From the IMG/VR virus record IMGVR_UViG_3300032235_000387, positions 1-64,000 of that record: a stretch of 64,000 nt of DNA; one strand, given 5' to 3'. Every line of letters begins with the position of its first letter. The stretch's first letter is position 1. This document shows positions 1-9,900 of this stretch, piece by piece. The translations under genes were made by a program, and so were the position numbers. This stretch comes from a virus. The notes under the pieces were generated by a model that worked only from the letters and a program-made list of their open reading frames with translations, was not told the origin of the DNA and ran no database searches.

Positions 1-3000
1 CATCAATCGTTGTAGTTCCACCAGCAGAATCAATTGTTAAGTTTCCTGTAGAAGTATCAATTTCATTATCACCAGCAATTCCTATTCTAATATTATCAAT
101 CGTGGCACCAGCATTTGCATCTAATAGACCATTAACTGTGGCAATACCACTTACATTTAATGTTGTACCAACATCAAGTTTTCCACCAATATAAACATCT
201 TTTTCAATTCCAACACCACCATCAACAATTAATGATCCAGTATCTTTGGATGTTGATTGAGTTGTGTTTGTGATTGTAACTTGACCATTTATTGTCAAAG
301 TATCGTTAATAATGGTAGTTCCACCAGAAGAATCTAAAGTAAGATTTCCTGAGAATGTATCGATTGTACCATCCGCTGCACTTCCAATTCTAATGTTTCC
401 GATATATGCTTCACCAAATGGTAAAGTACTGGATCCAACATAAGCACCTTGATATGAGTCTGGTACAATTCCAATATTTACAGTTATTAACTCTGCACTA
501 AAGTTTCCTCCAATATTCAAGTTTCCTAAAATACCAACACCACCATTAACAGTTAATGCTCCAGTGAACTTACTTGTTGACTGTTGGGTGCTAGTAAGTT
601 TTACTAAGTTGCTAAATGATGCTTTTGCTTTAATCCTAAGTTGTCTGTTAAATGTAACTGGTCCATCAAATTGTGAAAGAACTTGTCCTGAAGTACCACC
701 TTCAACTAAAAGTCTTTCTTTAATAGTAACTTCATCAAAAACAACACTTAGTTTTGTAGGATCTTGTCCAGTTACAGTTGGATTTGGAATATCATAGGAA
801 ACTGTTTCACCACTGGATGCAACAGTTTTAGTGTTTCCACTAAAAACATCTCCTCTGCTATTCATTCCAGTGTAAATTACAGCACCACAAGATCTTTCTT
901 GCGCTTGTACAAGAAAATCTTCTCTTTCTGTTAATGATCTAATTTGAACTTGTGGTAGTGCAGTTGAATAATTTCCTGGTCCATATCCAAGATATTCAAA
1001 TGTATGACCAGAAGCGCGAAGAATTGAAGGTCTTCTGAATTCTACAGCAAATGGTTCAATTTTACGAAGAATGGCATTTTGATCATGATTTTCCTGAATA
1101 GTACCTAAAGAACCACGAATTACGCCAATTTGTGTATCATTGGCACTCGTAGTAATTCTCATGATCTCATTGTCAACTTGGACATAAGATCCTAATGGGA
1201 ACCTTCTGGAGGTATGTGCTAAACCTGGATTTGCTAGAGAAATATCAAGTGTTGTCTCATCTTCTATAGCAGTTGTAAGTTTTAAAGTCTCACCTTTATA
1301 AATTGGAACTCCTCTAGCACCTAAACTCTCATCTCTTTTATCGGAAACACCCTCATTAGAAGATAAACCATGTTTTAAAATAAAACCATTTGAAGCACTA
1401 ATAGATGTATTAGATTTTGCTGTAAATGAAGTTAAACTAACTCTTTCATCTACAACATAATCTCCCAAGTTATTATTAGTAGAATCTATAACTCTAAATT
1501 TATTACCAGCAATTAATCCATGTGCGGAACTGCAAGTAAATGTTAATATGCTGCTTGTAGAATTATATGATGTTGATGAAATTCTTACAGATGGTCCAAT
1601 TATGAATGCATATTGACCAACTGCAGGGGTAGGATCACCTGATGTTTTTGCAATTGAAATTTGAGTGGGACTTCCTATGGAAGCAATTCTATAAAGACCG
1701 TCTTCATTAGTAGAGGATCCAGTAACTTGTACAACATCTCCAATGTAAGTAGTAATTCCAGATGTTGAAACTGACATGAAAGCATTTGCACTTCCACCAA
1801 TTCTAGTAATATCAAAATAAAGAGTATTACCATTTGCATAACCAGAACCCGAATTAATGATTTCTGCAGATGTAACTGCTCCACCAGAAACGGTTACCTT
1901 TGCTGTAGCTCCATACCAATTTGTTAGTGTATTTTCATTATAAAGTCTTACATTATAGAAAGTTCCATTATTGTGTCCACTTCCTCCGGTCAATCCACTA
2001 TATCCAACTACACCTCCTAACTGGTGATTTAAATCAAAAACCAGAGATGAAGATGTGGCAGTGCTTGAAGTTGATGAAATTTCAAGACCTTTTCCAAATG
2101 TTTTCAGTAACTTATCTGTGGTTTCTCTGGTAATACTTTTTTTAAGATCACTAGTAATAACATCACCTAGAGGGGCTCTCTTTGCAAAACTCTTTGATGA
2201 TAATGGGTTTGAATTATAATTATCTCTGTCTAATTGTGGATATAAATTGACAGAATTTTGACTATATTTTAAATTAGTAAATTCTGTAGAAACTGCATTA
2301 CTTGCATTTAACAAATACAAGTGATAAATTCCATCCTGCGTGTCTTGAATATAATCTGATATTACTTCATTTCTATAAATGAATAGATTAGATTGTAAAT
2401 CGTTTCTTTCGAATCTTGGTAAAAGTGTGTTTCTACTATCTGTATTATTAGTACATGAACCTGGATTGTGAAGTCTTCCAAGAATATCTGTTGTACTATA
2501 TGTAAATGACATGTCATTTACAACAGATAATACAGTAAATGATCCATTATAACCAAGATTATTGTCTCCAACGGTATTGATAGTATCAACTACATTCTTA
2601 ACAATAACAATATCACCAACTTTTAAGTTATGAGGTAATTCAGAAATAACTGTAACTGTACCTGAACTTTCTGTACAAGTAGTAATAAATCTGGTATTTT
2701 TATTATATTCATAATCATCAATAGTAATTGTTGTTAATCCAAAATCAGAATTAGATCTTGCTCCAGTTGTGCTTGATTCTTGAAGGACAAATCCACTTTC
2801 TGGGTTTTTAGAATTTGCTAATTCTTTAGGAATTACAACTCTAACTTTATAAAGTTTTTCATCCAAACTTCTTTCATCAGAAACACGTTTTACATATGTT
2901 AAATCAGTTGTTTCTGATAATGTAGAAACACCATATGTGTTCAATAAATTATAAATTTGATTAGATGCGTTAACTTTTATATACCAATTACTATTAGTTT

Positions 3001-5203
3001 CATCATATTGAATTGGGGAACCGATATCACCAGCATTTTTATCAGATACTCGTGTATAAATTACGAGATCTGATCCACCATACACAGTAATTCCTTGCCC
3101 AAGAATAGCGTTAGTATATGATGATGCAAGTTTAATTTTTTCATTATCTGGGGAAGTAAGTCTAATTGCATAATAAACAATATGCTCGGTAATATTTTCT
3201 GGTAAATCTCCAGTTTCACTATTGATAATTATCTTTTCACCAGTTTGAATTCCATGAGAACCAATTTGGAATTTGCTGTTAGAAGGTGACCCAGTTACAT
3301 CATATTTTTTAAATGCTGAGGTTGAACCATCAGACATGTAAATATTTGCCTGATATTCTGTACCTTCATAAGATAAGTATAGAATATCATTAAGTTTTGC
3401 ACCAATTCTATATCCTTGTGTTAAACTTACAGGAGCACTATCTTCTGCAGTTGCACCATATAGATATAATCTTGTAGTATCTGATGTTGATGTTCCGTAT
3501 GATGTTGTTAAACCAACATCTAAAGATAACCATTCAATATCATCTTCATTAAATGGGTCAATATGTCTTGGTGGAATAATAGAAGTAACATATGCTTTGT
3601 TATCTTTAGCAAATGCTGCCTTTTTAAATCCTTCCGCTGTTAATGATATTTGACCAAAGTTAGAGTTTGAGTTTGTAATTGATGCGTCACTACCAGATTG
3701 AACATCAAAGTGTTTGTTAAAACCAATTGCAAAAACTGAAACTATTTGTATAAATCCATCATTTGAAATTTTAATATGACTTGGTTCCCATCCTGTTCTA
3801 TAAATGGCATTCTGATCTAAGTGATAAACTTGAGATGTATTTGTAGAAGAAGCTTCCGCAGGTAAATTTGCACCCCATACTGGACTATAATTAATTCCTT
3901 GATACGTTCTTGTTTGTTGATTATATTTTACAAAAGCACGATCATCTTTTTGCAATGATACCGCAGTAAATTGGGCAACAACCATTGAACGGAATCCAGA
4001 TGCTTTTCCACCATCTGCGTGCATTCCATTCATACCCCATACTGATCTTAAAGAACAGTTGAAAATATATGGAGATGCTCCAGAAACAGTATCTGTTTCG
4101 ACTGTTGCTGTTGCACCAGAAGAAATTGGATTTGCTGATAAATTTACTGGAAATGAAGGTAAGAGATAAGTAAATTGAGTAGAACTTAAAATTTCTTGAA
4201 CTTTAGTTGAAATATTGTAAGTATCTTCAGAAACTCCTCTAATTTTAATTGGAGTACCTGCATTTAATCCATGCTCCTGATTAGTTGTTACAGTAACCCT
4301 AGAACCAGCGGTAGTTCCATTTCCAGAATAAATGTTAGAAATATTGATAGGATCTGTTGCAAATGCACCAACAATTTCCCACTCTGGTGCTCTTTTAGCA
4401 AATCCTAAATCGTTTTCTGGATATTTTGCATCAATATCTCTATAAGTATTGTATGCGTTTGAAACTTTACTGTAGTAAATATCAAGATCTGTTAAATTAC
4501 TATAATTTGATAAAGTATTAACACCATCACAATATTCAAAACAAGTTAATTTATGGTGTGAGAATGTTGGTGTTGATTGGTACTGTTCAGTAAAATAACT
4601 AGGATTAGTATAAACTAATCCCGTTTCATCTGCATCAAATATAGAAAATTGCCAAAAATAACAAGCTCCAGTAATTCTAAAAATTGCAGATCTATCAATA
4701 CTGTCTACAGTTGGATTTGGAACATATTTTGGTCTAATTTTTGTCTTTCTTAAATCTAATCCAACAATTGAAGTTCCTCTAGGTACTATCGCTCCACCAT
4801 AAATGCTATTAAATTTATAAAGAATATTATCATTTTGGGTAAGATCAAAATTGGAATCTAGTTCCAAAGATAAAGATTGTCTTGCATTTAATGTTGTTCC
4901 ATCCGGAGCAACTGCAATTGCAACACCAGATTCATCTTTTATTGCATAACCAGGTCTATTATCAACTAAATGTTCACCTGGAAATAAAAGTATTGTTGTC
5001 TTTTCAGTTATATCATTATTATTGCCTCTTAAATATGAGAATCTAGCAGATTCTAAGAGTGCTCTTTGTATTGTTTTAAATGGTTGTGCTAATGAATTAC
5101 CCTGATTGGTAATTGAATCGGTAGAATCAAGGTCATTTGGATTTACATAAAGAATACGACCTTCTGTATTCTTAATAAAATTTTCTAATTTATTAAGAGG
5201 CAT
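1..5203 (-). CDS. Very large virion structural protein, beta-helix type, 3' end outside window
   Basis: An open frame runs from an ATG at 5203 to the left edge with no stop, so at least 1,734 residues are present and the C-terminus is missing. The N-terminus reads MPLNKLENFIKNTEGRILYV, followed by a QPFKTIQRAL segment. That segment resembles the entry of phage right-handed beta-helix (pectin-lyase-like) fibres and the KTIYVSQTGNDNNTG segment of the 2020-aa protein at 10872-16934. The last ~250 residues seen carry a repeated pattern of the form TGSLIVDGGVGIEKDVYIGGKLDV, as in cyanophage tail-fibre-like proteins. No enzyme motif was recognised. An ATAAATA late-promoter-like site lies ~34 bases upstream. 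The protein is probably a tail or baseplate-attached fibre. The class is fairly sure; the exact role is not. Confidence 0.85.
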   Translation of the reverse strand, partial: MPLNKLENFIKNTEGRILYVNPNDLDSTDSITNQGNSLAQPFKTIQRALLESARFSYLRGNNNDITEKTTILLFPGEHLVDNRPGYAIKDESGVAIAVAPDGTTLNARQSLSLELDSNFDLTQNDNILYKFNSIYGGAIVPRGTSIVGLDLRKTKIRPKYVPNPTVDSIDRSAIFRITGACYFWQFSIFDADETGLVYTNPSYFTEQYQSTPTFSHHKLTCFEYCDGVNTLSNYSNLTDLDIYYSKVSNAYNTYRDIDAKYPENDLGFAKRAPEWEIVGAFATDPINISNIYSGNGTTAGSRVTVTTNQEHGLNAGTPIKIRGVSEDTYNISTKVQEILSSTQFTYLLPSFPVNLSANPISSGATATVETDTVSGASPYIFNCSLRSVWGMNGMHADGGKASGFRSMVVAQFTAVSLQKDDRAFVKYNQQTRTYQGINYSPVWGANLPAEASSTNTSQVYHLDQNAIYRTGWEPSHIKISNDGFIQIVSVFAIGFNKHFDVQSGSDASITNSNSNFGQISLTAEGFKKAAFAKDNKAYVTSIIPPRHIDPFNEDDIEWLSLDVGLTTSYGTSTSDTTRLYLYGATAEDSAPVSLTQGYRIGAKLNDILYLSYEGTEYQANIYMSDGSTSAFKKYDVTGSPSNSKFQIGSHGIQTGEKIIINSETGDLPENITEHIVYYAIRLTSPDNEKIKLASSYTNAILGQGITVYGGSDLVIYTRVSDKNAGDIGSPIQYDETNSNWYIKVNASNQIYNLLNTYGVSTLSETTDLTYVKRVSDERSLDEKLYKVRVVIPKELANSKNPESGFVLQESSTTGARSNSDFGLTTITIDDYEYNKNTRFITTCTESSGTVTVISELPHNLKVGDIVIVKNVVDTINTVGDNNLGYNGSFTVLSVVNDMSFTYSTTDILGRLHNPGSCTNNTDSRNTLLPRFERNDLQSNLFIYRNEVISDYIQDTQDGIYHLYLLNASNAVSTEFTNLKYSQNSVNLYPQLDRDNYNSNPLSSKSFAKRAPLGDVITSDLKKSITRETTDKLLKTFGKGLEISSTSSTATSSSLVFDLNHQLGGVVGYSGLTGGSGHNNGTFYNVRLYNENTLTNWYGATAKVTVSGGAVTSAEIINSGSGYANGNTLYFDITRIGGSANAFMSVSTSGITTYIGDVVQVTGSSTNEDGLYRIASIGSPTQISIAKTSGDPTPAVGQYAFIIGPSVRISSTSYNSTSSILTFTCSSAHGLIAGNKFRVIDSTNNNLGDYVVDERVSLTSFTAKSNTSISASNGFILKHGLSSNEGVSDKRDESLGARGVPIYKGETLKLTTAIEDETTLDISLANPGLAHTSRRFPLGSYVQVDNEIMRITTSANDTQIGVIRGSLGTIQENHDQNAILRKIEPFAVEFRRPSILRASGHTFEYLGYGPGNYSTALPQVQIRSLTEREDFLVQAQERSCGAVIYTGMNSRGDVFSGNTKTVASSGETVSYDIPNPTVTGQDPTKLSVVFDEVTIKERLLVEGGTSGQVLSQFDGPVTFNRQLRIKAKASFSNLVKLTSTQQSTSKFTGALTVNGGVGILGNLNIGGNFSAELITVNIGIVPDSYQGAYVGSSTLPFGEAYIGNIRIGSAADGTIDTFSGNLTLDSSGGTTIINDTLTINGQVTITNTTQSTSKDTGSLIVDGGVGIEKDVYIGGKLDVGTTLNVSGIATVNGLLDANAGATIDNIRIGIAGDNEIDTSTGNLTIDSAGGTTTID

Positions 5204-5236
5204 TGGATTATAATGACTGTATTAATTTCTATGTTT

Positions 5237-5243
5237 TATTTAT
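5237..5243 (-). promoter_or_regulatory. T4-type late promoter candidate (ATAAATA)
   Basis: The minus strand reads GATAAATAAA about 34 bases before the ATG at 5203. T4-like phages transcribe structural genes from a TATAAATA -10 box read by the gp55 sigma factor with gp33, and gp33 is encoded in this window. The match is 7 of 8 bases. In AT-rich DNA such a match can arise by chance. Confidence 0.4.
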
Positions 5244-5545
5244 CCCAATAAATCCTCCCCATCATATTCAAATTCAATATCATCTGGCATATCTTCAGGA
5301 TTTTCCAACTCAACTGGAAAAAAACATGGATGTGCCTCTTCATCTATTAAATAAAAGGAATTTTTGTACAAATCATCTGGTTCAAAAGTACGATTTTTAT
5401 CTGCTTCTCTACAAAGATCTAAATCATATAAATGACCATCTGGCATTTCATCAAAAGTAAATGGTATATGATTAATAAAATACATTTTTACAATCATAGT
5501 TCCATTGTCATACCAACAATAAGCATGATCGATACGATAAGACAT
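5240..5545 (-). CDS. Conserved small acidic protein, unknown function
   Basis: Encodes 101 residues, rich in Asp, Glu and aromatic residues, with an acidic C-terminal half (ENPEDMPDDIEFEYDGEDLLG region). No signal peptide or membrane segment is visible. The start is an ATG at 5545, preceded by GGAG about 9 bases upstream and by an ATAAATA late-promoter-like box at 5567-5573. The gene lies between the giant fibre gene and a tRNA-like gene, in the same direction. No family is recognised. The ribosome-binding site and the absence of a competing frame support it as real. Confidence 0.7.
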   Translation of the reverse strand: MSYRIDHAYCWYDNGTMIVKMYFINHIPFTFDEMPDGHLYDLDLCREADKNRTFEPDDLYKNSFYLIDEEAHPCFFPVELENPEDMPDDIEFEYDGEDLLG

Positions 5546-5566
5546 AGGAGTTACTCCCGTATCTTG

Positions 5567-5573
5567 TATTTAT
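5567..5573 (-). promoter_or_regulatory. T4-type late promoter candidate (ATAAATA)
   Basis: The minus strand reads AAAATAAATACAAG between the 3' end of the tRNA-like gene and the 101-aa gene, 22-28 bases before its ATG. Spacing and sequence fit a T4-type late -10 element, with 7 of 8 bases matching TATAAATA. Confidence 0.4.
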
Positions 5574-5581
5574 TTTAAGAA

Positions 5582-5669
5582 TACGAGTGCCTGGATTCGA
5601 ACCAGGTCAAAGCCGCTAATCTGGCGGAAAAGGTTTATAAGACCTCTCTGACTACCAAGTCTCACTCGC
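5582..5669 (-). tRNA. tRNA-like gene, class II (long variable arm), isotype unclear
   Basis: The minus strand shows an acceptor stem GCGAGTG/CACTCGT (last pair G-U), a canonical T arm CCTGG-TTCGAAT-CCAGG, and an anticodon arm AGGT-CTTATAA-ACCT. A variable-arm hairpin CCGC-CAGATTA-GCGG completes it, for about 88 nt in total. The long variable arm is typical of Leu, Ser or Tyr tRNAs. A plain reading of the 7-base loop gives anticodon UAU (Ile AUA), which does not fit that class. The D arm is unusually short: GACT-TGGT-AGTC with only a four-base loop. No CCA is encoded. It could be a divergent tRNA-Leu, a decayed tRNA or a tRNA-like RNA. The T arm and acceptor make a tRNA origin likely. Confidence 0.7.
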
Positions 5670-5674
5670 TTTAA

Positions 5675-5692
5675 CCAGACTTTAAAGTCTGG
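5675..5692 (-). repeat. Perfect 18-bp palindrome between antitoxin-like gene and tRNA
   Basis: CCAGACTTTAAAGTCTGG is perfectly self-complementary. It starts ten bases downstream of the Phd-like gene stop and ends five bases before the 5' end of the tRNA-like gene. No U-run follows, so it is not a classical terminator. It could serve as an RNA processing hairpin at the tRNA 5' side, a weak terminator or a protein-binding site. Confidence 0.5.
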
Positions 5693-5701
5693 AATTAATT
5701 A

Positions 5702-5884
5702 TTAAGAACCCTCTTCGTGATTCGTATATATTCTCATAAAATCGTCATCTTCTTTATATTCCCCATAGGGAACTAACATGACATTACCATTTTCACTTTT
5801 GATCAAAAATGTTTCTCCATTTTCAACAGAATTCATAACTTGATCAAAATTTTGTTGTAATTCTTCTATTGTAAGTTGCTTCAT
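5702..5884 (-). CDS. Phd/YefM-family antitoxin-like protein
   Basis: Encodes 60 residues starting MKQLTIEELQQNFDQVMNSV, followed by GETFLIKSENGNVMLVPYGEY. This matches the compact Phd/YefM fold: an N-terminal ELxxNFxxVM helix, then a GE.xLI...G..MLVP.xEY beta-hairpin. Family members bind their own promoter and neutralise a RelE/YoeB or Doc toxin through the C-terminal tail. Here the tail is short and acidic (EYKEDDDFMRIYTNHEEGS). No RelE, YoeB or Doc toxin lies beside it. It follows a 63-aa gene by five bases, so the two are probably co-transcribed. It may act as an orphan antitoxin against a host toxin or as a small transcriptional regulator; that role is inferred. Confidence 0.75.
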   Translation of the reverse strand: MKQLTIEELQQNFDQVMNSVENGETFLIKSENGNVMLVPYGEYKEDDDFMRIYTNHEEGS

Positions 5885-5889
5885 GAACT

Positions 5890-6081
5890 CTAAAATGGAT
5901 TGCAGTACACTAAAGTTTTTTCATCAAGTTGATTTCTGACAACTTCAAGAACACTCATAAATTGCTCTACAGTTTCACAATCTACTACTTTTTCATTACC
6001 TTCACTAGAATAAAGATAAAATTTTCTAGAAAGAGTATCAACCACACATTTGGTTAAAAATTCTCCAGTTTCGAGATGCAT
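5890..6081 (-). CDS. Small protein of unknown function upstream of Phd-like gene
   Basis: Encodes 63 residues from an ATG at 6081 (MHLETGEFLTKCVVDTLSRK) and ends five bases before the Phd-like gene. Alternating beta-like segments (KFYLYSSEGNEKVVDC) and a central helix (VEQFMSVLEVVRNQL) suggest a small folded domain. It lacks the Arg/Lys/Tyr/His-rich core of RelE or YoeB toxins and the HxFx motif of Doc, so I do not call it the cognate toxin. The spacing suggests an operon. Confidence 0.65.
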   Translation of the reverse strand: MHLETGEFLTKCVVDTLSRKFYLYSSEGNEKVVDCETVEQFMSVLEVVRNQLDEKTLVYCNPF

Positions 6082-6154
6082 TTGAGGTTTGATTCAATAC
6101 CTACGTAGTATACCACATCACCAGTGACGTGTCAAGGGATCTCAAAAATATTAA

Positions 6155-6925
6155 TTAGTATCCAAAATAAAGTTTTATCCTATTCACCATATTAGATACT
6201 ACTGTAGCAATATCAGAACCTGAAATAGAGCCAAGTCCCCCGCCTTTTGATAGTAATGTAACAATTGCTAAAGTATTTGTTGAATTATTAGCAAGAAAAT
6301 AACCAGATTGAGCATTAGTATTAAAATCGGAATATTGTGACCTACTTCCAATTACACTTCCCCAATTTGGATGACCTATTAACATATAAACATCGCAAAC
6401 TGCAGGATCAGAAGAAGCTCCAAAAGTTTGTCTATAAAAATAATAAACTGTAAATCCACTAATAATTACTGTCGATGATGAAGTTGTAAGACTTCCGGAA
6501 CCATCAGCACCAACATTTCCACCTTTTTGCCACCCTATTGGTTGTAATGGACCAAAACGTGTTCCCATAACAGTTAATGGGAGACGTGAACCAGAATATC
6601 CAAGTGATGCATATTTAAAATCTCCATCTACTATAACAGATGAAGTATTACTATACGAAATTGCATATGGAAAAGGTCCAAATATTGATGTATAACTTGT
6701 TCCGGAAATTAATACTGGTGTTGTATAGTTTCCACCATCAAACATGTCATTACCACCATCATTAATAAAAGTTGAATCTCCATCTAAAGCATAAAAATAA
6801 AAAGATGGATTTCTATATTCACTCATAAACCCTGCCATGTATGATGCTAATCCATCAATACTATCCCATAAAATACTTTCTGGAGGAATACCACCACCCA
6901 TAAGCATTTGTTGAATTGCAGTCAT
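6155..6925 (-). CDS. Probable fibre tip or adhesin partner of the collagen-like protein
   Basis: Encodes 256 residues and starts inside the stop of the upstream collagen-like gene (ATGA-type 4-base overlap), so the two are translationally coupled. After a short helical N-terminus the protein is Gly/Ser/Tyr-rich and beta-like. It has a conspicuous DGDSTFINDGGNDMFDGGN segment near residues 50-66, and later GSGSLTTSSSTVIISGFTVYYFYR. No signal peptide, transmembrane segment or catalytic motif is seen. By position (last gene of a fibre operon, directly after the fibre shaft) it may be a tip adhesin or fibre chaperone analogous in place to T4 gp38. That role is inferred from position only. Confidence 0.7.
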   Translation of the reverse strand: MTAIQQMLMGGGIPPESILWDSIDGLASYMAGFMSEYRNPSFYFYALDGDSTFINDGGNDMFDGGNYTTPVLISGTSYTSIFGPFPYAISYSNTSSVIVDGDFKYASLGYSGSRLPLTVMGTRFGPLQPIGWQKGGNVGADGSGSLTTSSSTVIISGFTVYYFYRQTFGASSDPAVCDVYMLIGHPNWGSVIGSRSQYSDFNTNAQSGYFLANNSTNTLAIVTLLSKGGGLGSISGSDIATVVSNMVNRIKLYFGY

Positions 6926-9900
6926 AATAATCCAGCTCCAGTAATTACAAACTCATTTAATGCTACACATAATACTGTACAAACTCCTCTTTGTGAGAGA
7001 GTTCTATTTCCTGAAGTTGATGAACCTGCAAGATACATTGTTACTGAAGATCCTTGAGTAATAGTTTGATTTCCAGATGAGTTGTTATATATTGTTATCG
7101 CATCTCCAGGTCCAAAAGTTAGGGAAGGAACTGTTACACCTCCTGTGGTAATATTTACCAATTTTCCAATATCAGATGATTGTAAAGTGTATGGGCCTGC
7201 TTTTGCAAGATTTACAATTTTTCTTACATCTCCAGCAGCGTCATAAACTGTTGCTGCTGCAGAAACAAATCGAGTGGAAAAAGATCCTATTCCTGGATTA
7301 AATCTTAAATCACTTGATGAAGTAAAAATTGATGATATTGATCCCGTGGTATTTTCAACAAAACCAATATATCTTGTAGTATTTGTAGAATCTGAAGCAA
7401 GTGAAACTGCTTCTGTATTTGCAATTAATGATGTTATTGCCCAGTTGTCTCCTGTTGGAAAATCTAAAGTGGGTTGTGCAAATCTTAAATAAACACCATT
7501 TAAATTTTTTGCATCTGAAGGAACACTAACATCTCTTAATGTCCAAATATTACCAGAAATAGAAACAGGTATAGTCTCTATATCATACCATGTACTATTA
7601 TCAACTGAATATTGTAATATTAACTCTTCTCCAGAATCAGGAGATTCTCCCCATACTCCATTTGCCCTATTAACATAATAACTTAATCTTTCGATATTTG
7701 TTAAATAAACTTTATATGTAGTTCTAAGGTATCTTGGTGAAGATATTGAAGATACAGATAAACTACTAACTGGGCCAAAGACACATATAGGTGTACTTGA
7801 CGGTACTGTGGATGAAGATGAAGTCATCCCAGTCATTGCAAATGGTGTTGTCAAAAATGAAGTTTGACGATATGAATAATCATCTAAAGATAGACCAGTT
7901 TGAGAATTTAAATCTATGACTGCAAATGAAGTACTTCTTTCTCTTTGAAAATTGGCTGGAACGACTGATGTTACTGCCCAGTTGTCTCCTGTTGGAAAAT
8001 CTAAAGTGGGTTGAGAAAATCTTAAATAAACACCATCATAAGATTTTGCATCATTAGGAATAGTTACTTGTCTAAGAGACCACGTATTACCTCTTATTTG
8101 GGTTGTAACCATATAATCAAGAGTTGACCAACTGCTCAAATCATGAGAATACTGTAAATATAAATCTTCTCCACTATCTGGTTGTTCACCCCAAGTTCCA
8201 TCCGCTTTATTAACATAAAATTTTACTTCATCAAAACTGGTTAAGTAAACTTTAGACAAAGTTCTAATATTTCTTTCAGAAGTAGACTCATCAAATAAAC
8301 ATATTGGAGTATTTGTGGGAATAAATCCACTGGTTGTCATTCCAGAAATTGAACCTGGTGTTGTAAAAAGAGTACCTTCATTTAAAAAACTTGTATTGGA
8401 ACTAAAATCCATTACAGACATTGAAGATGATCCACCTCCACTGATTCCACCAGAATCTGTTTTAATAATAACTGTTGTTACTGCCCAGTTATCGCCACTT
8501 GTAAAGTCTGTATCTAATTGTCTAAATCTTAAATAAACACCAGCATATGATTGGGCAGTTGCATCTGATAAAATTACAGTTCTAAGAGTCCAAGTATTTC
8601 CTGCAACATCCCCAGAATCAATGGTATCAAGAGCAGTCCATCCCGATACTCCATTTATAGAATATTCTAATGCAATTCCTTCACCAGTGTCTGGTGTTTC
8701 TCCCCATACCCCATTTGCTTTATTAACGTAATAATAAATTACTGATATTGTATTTAAATAAACTCTATAATTATTGGTTATTTTTCTAGTTGATGCTACT
8801 GTATTTCCAAAAACACAAATTGTTGTAGAAGATGGAACAGTGGTTGTAGATGTCATTCCAGAAACATTAAGCACAGATTTAATTTCTGCGCCTGCTTCGA
8901 TAGTGTAACTTCCAGCAGCGTTTAAATCTATAATTGCGTATGAAGTATTTCCAACTCTACCATATGGTCCCTGAAGTCCCTGAAGTCCTTGTCTACCTTG
9001 AGATCCTTCAACTCCAGTTCCTCCAGTAAACCCTTGAAGTCCTTGAGTACCTTGTAATCCTTGTCTACCTTGTGTTCCTTGACTATTTTGAATTCCTTGA
9101 GGACCTTGTGCACCTTGTGCACCTTGTCCACCGGTTCCCTGAATACCTTGAATACCTTGACGACCTTGTGTTCCTTGTAATCCTTGTAATCCTTGTCTAC
9201 CTTGAGTTCCTTGTGATCCTTGACTACCTTGAGATCCTTCAACTCCAGTTCCTCCAGTAAACCCTTGAAGTCCTTGAAGTCCTTGTAATCCTTGTCTACC
9301 TTGAAGTCCCTGAAGGCCCTGAGAATTTTGAATACCTTGAGATCCTTGAGTACCTTGAGTACCTTGAGTACCTTGATTATTACTAAGAGCTCCTTGAGTA
9401 CCTTGACGACCTTGTAGTCCTTGTGTTCCTTGTAATCCCTGAGTTCCTTGAAAATTACTTAAAGGTCCTTGAATTCCTTGAGTTCCCTGTAAACCTTGAA
9501 GTCCTTGAAGTCCTTGAAGTCCCTGAGAACCCTGACTACCTTGAGTTCCCTGTGTTCCTTGAGTTCCTTGAAGACCTTGATTCCCCTGAAGTCCCTGAGT
9601 ACCCTGGAAATTACTTAAAGGTCCTTGAATTCCTTGAGTTCCCTGTGTTCCTTGAGTACCTTGAGTACCTTGAATTCCCTGAAGTCCTTGAGTTCCCTGA
9701 AGTCCTTGAAGACCTTGATTACCCTGAAGTCCTTGAAGACCCTGAAGACCTTGAGAATTTTGAATACCTTGAGATCCTTGAATTCCTTGTATTCCTTGTA
9801 TTCCCTGGATACCTTGAATTCCTTGAGTTCCTTGTATTCCCTGGATACCTTGAATTCCTTGAGAACCTTGGCGTCCTTGGAGTCCTTGAGTACCTTGGAA

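Noticed and set aside
5890-6081. Cognate toxin for the Phd-like antitoxin
   Set aside because: It lacks RelE/YoeB core residues and the Doc motif. Operon position alone is not enough.
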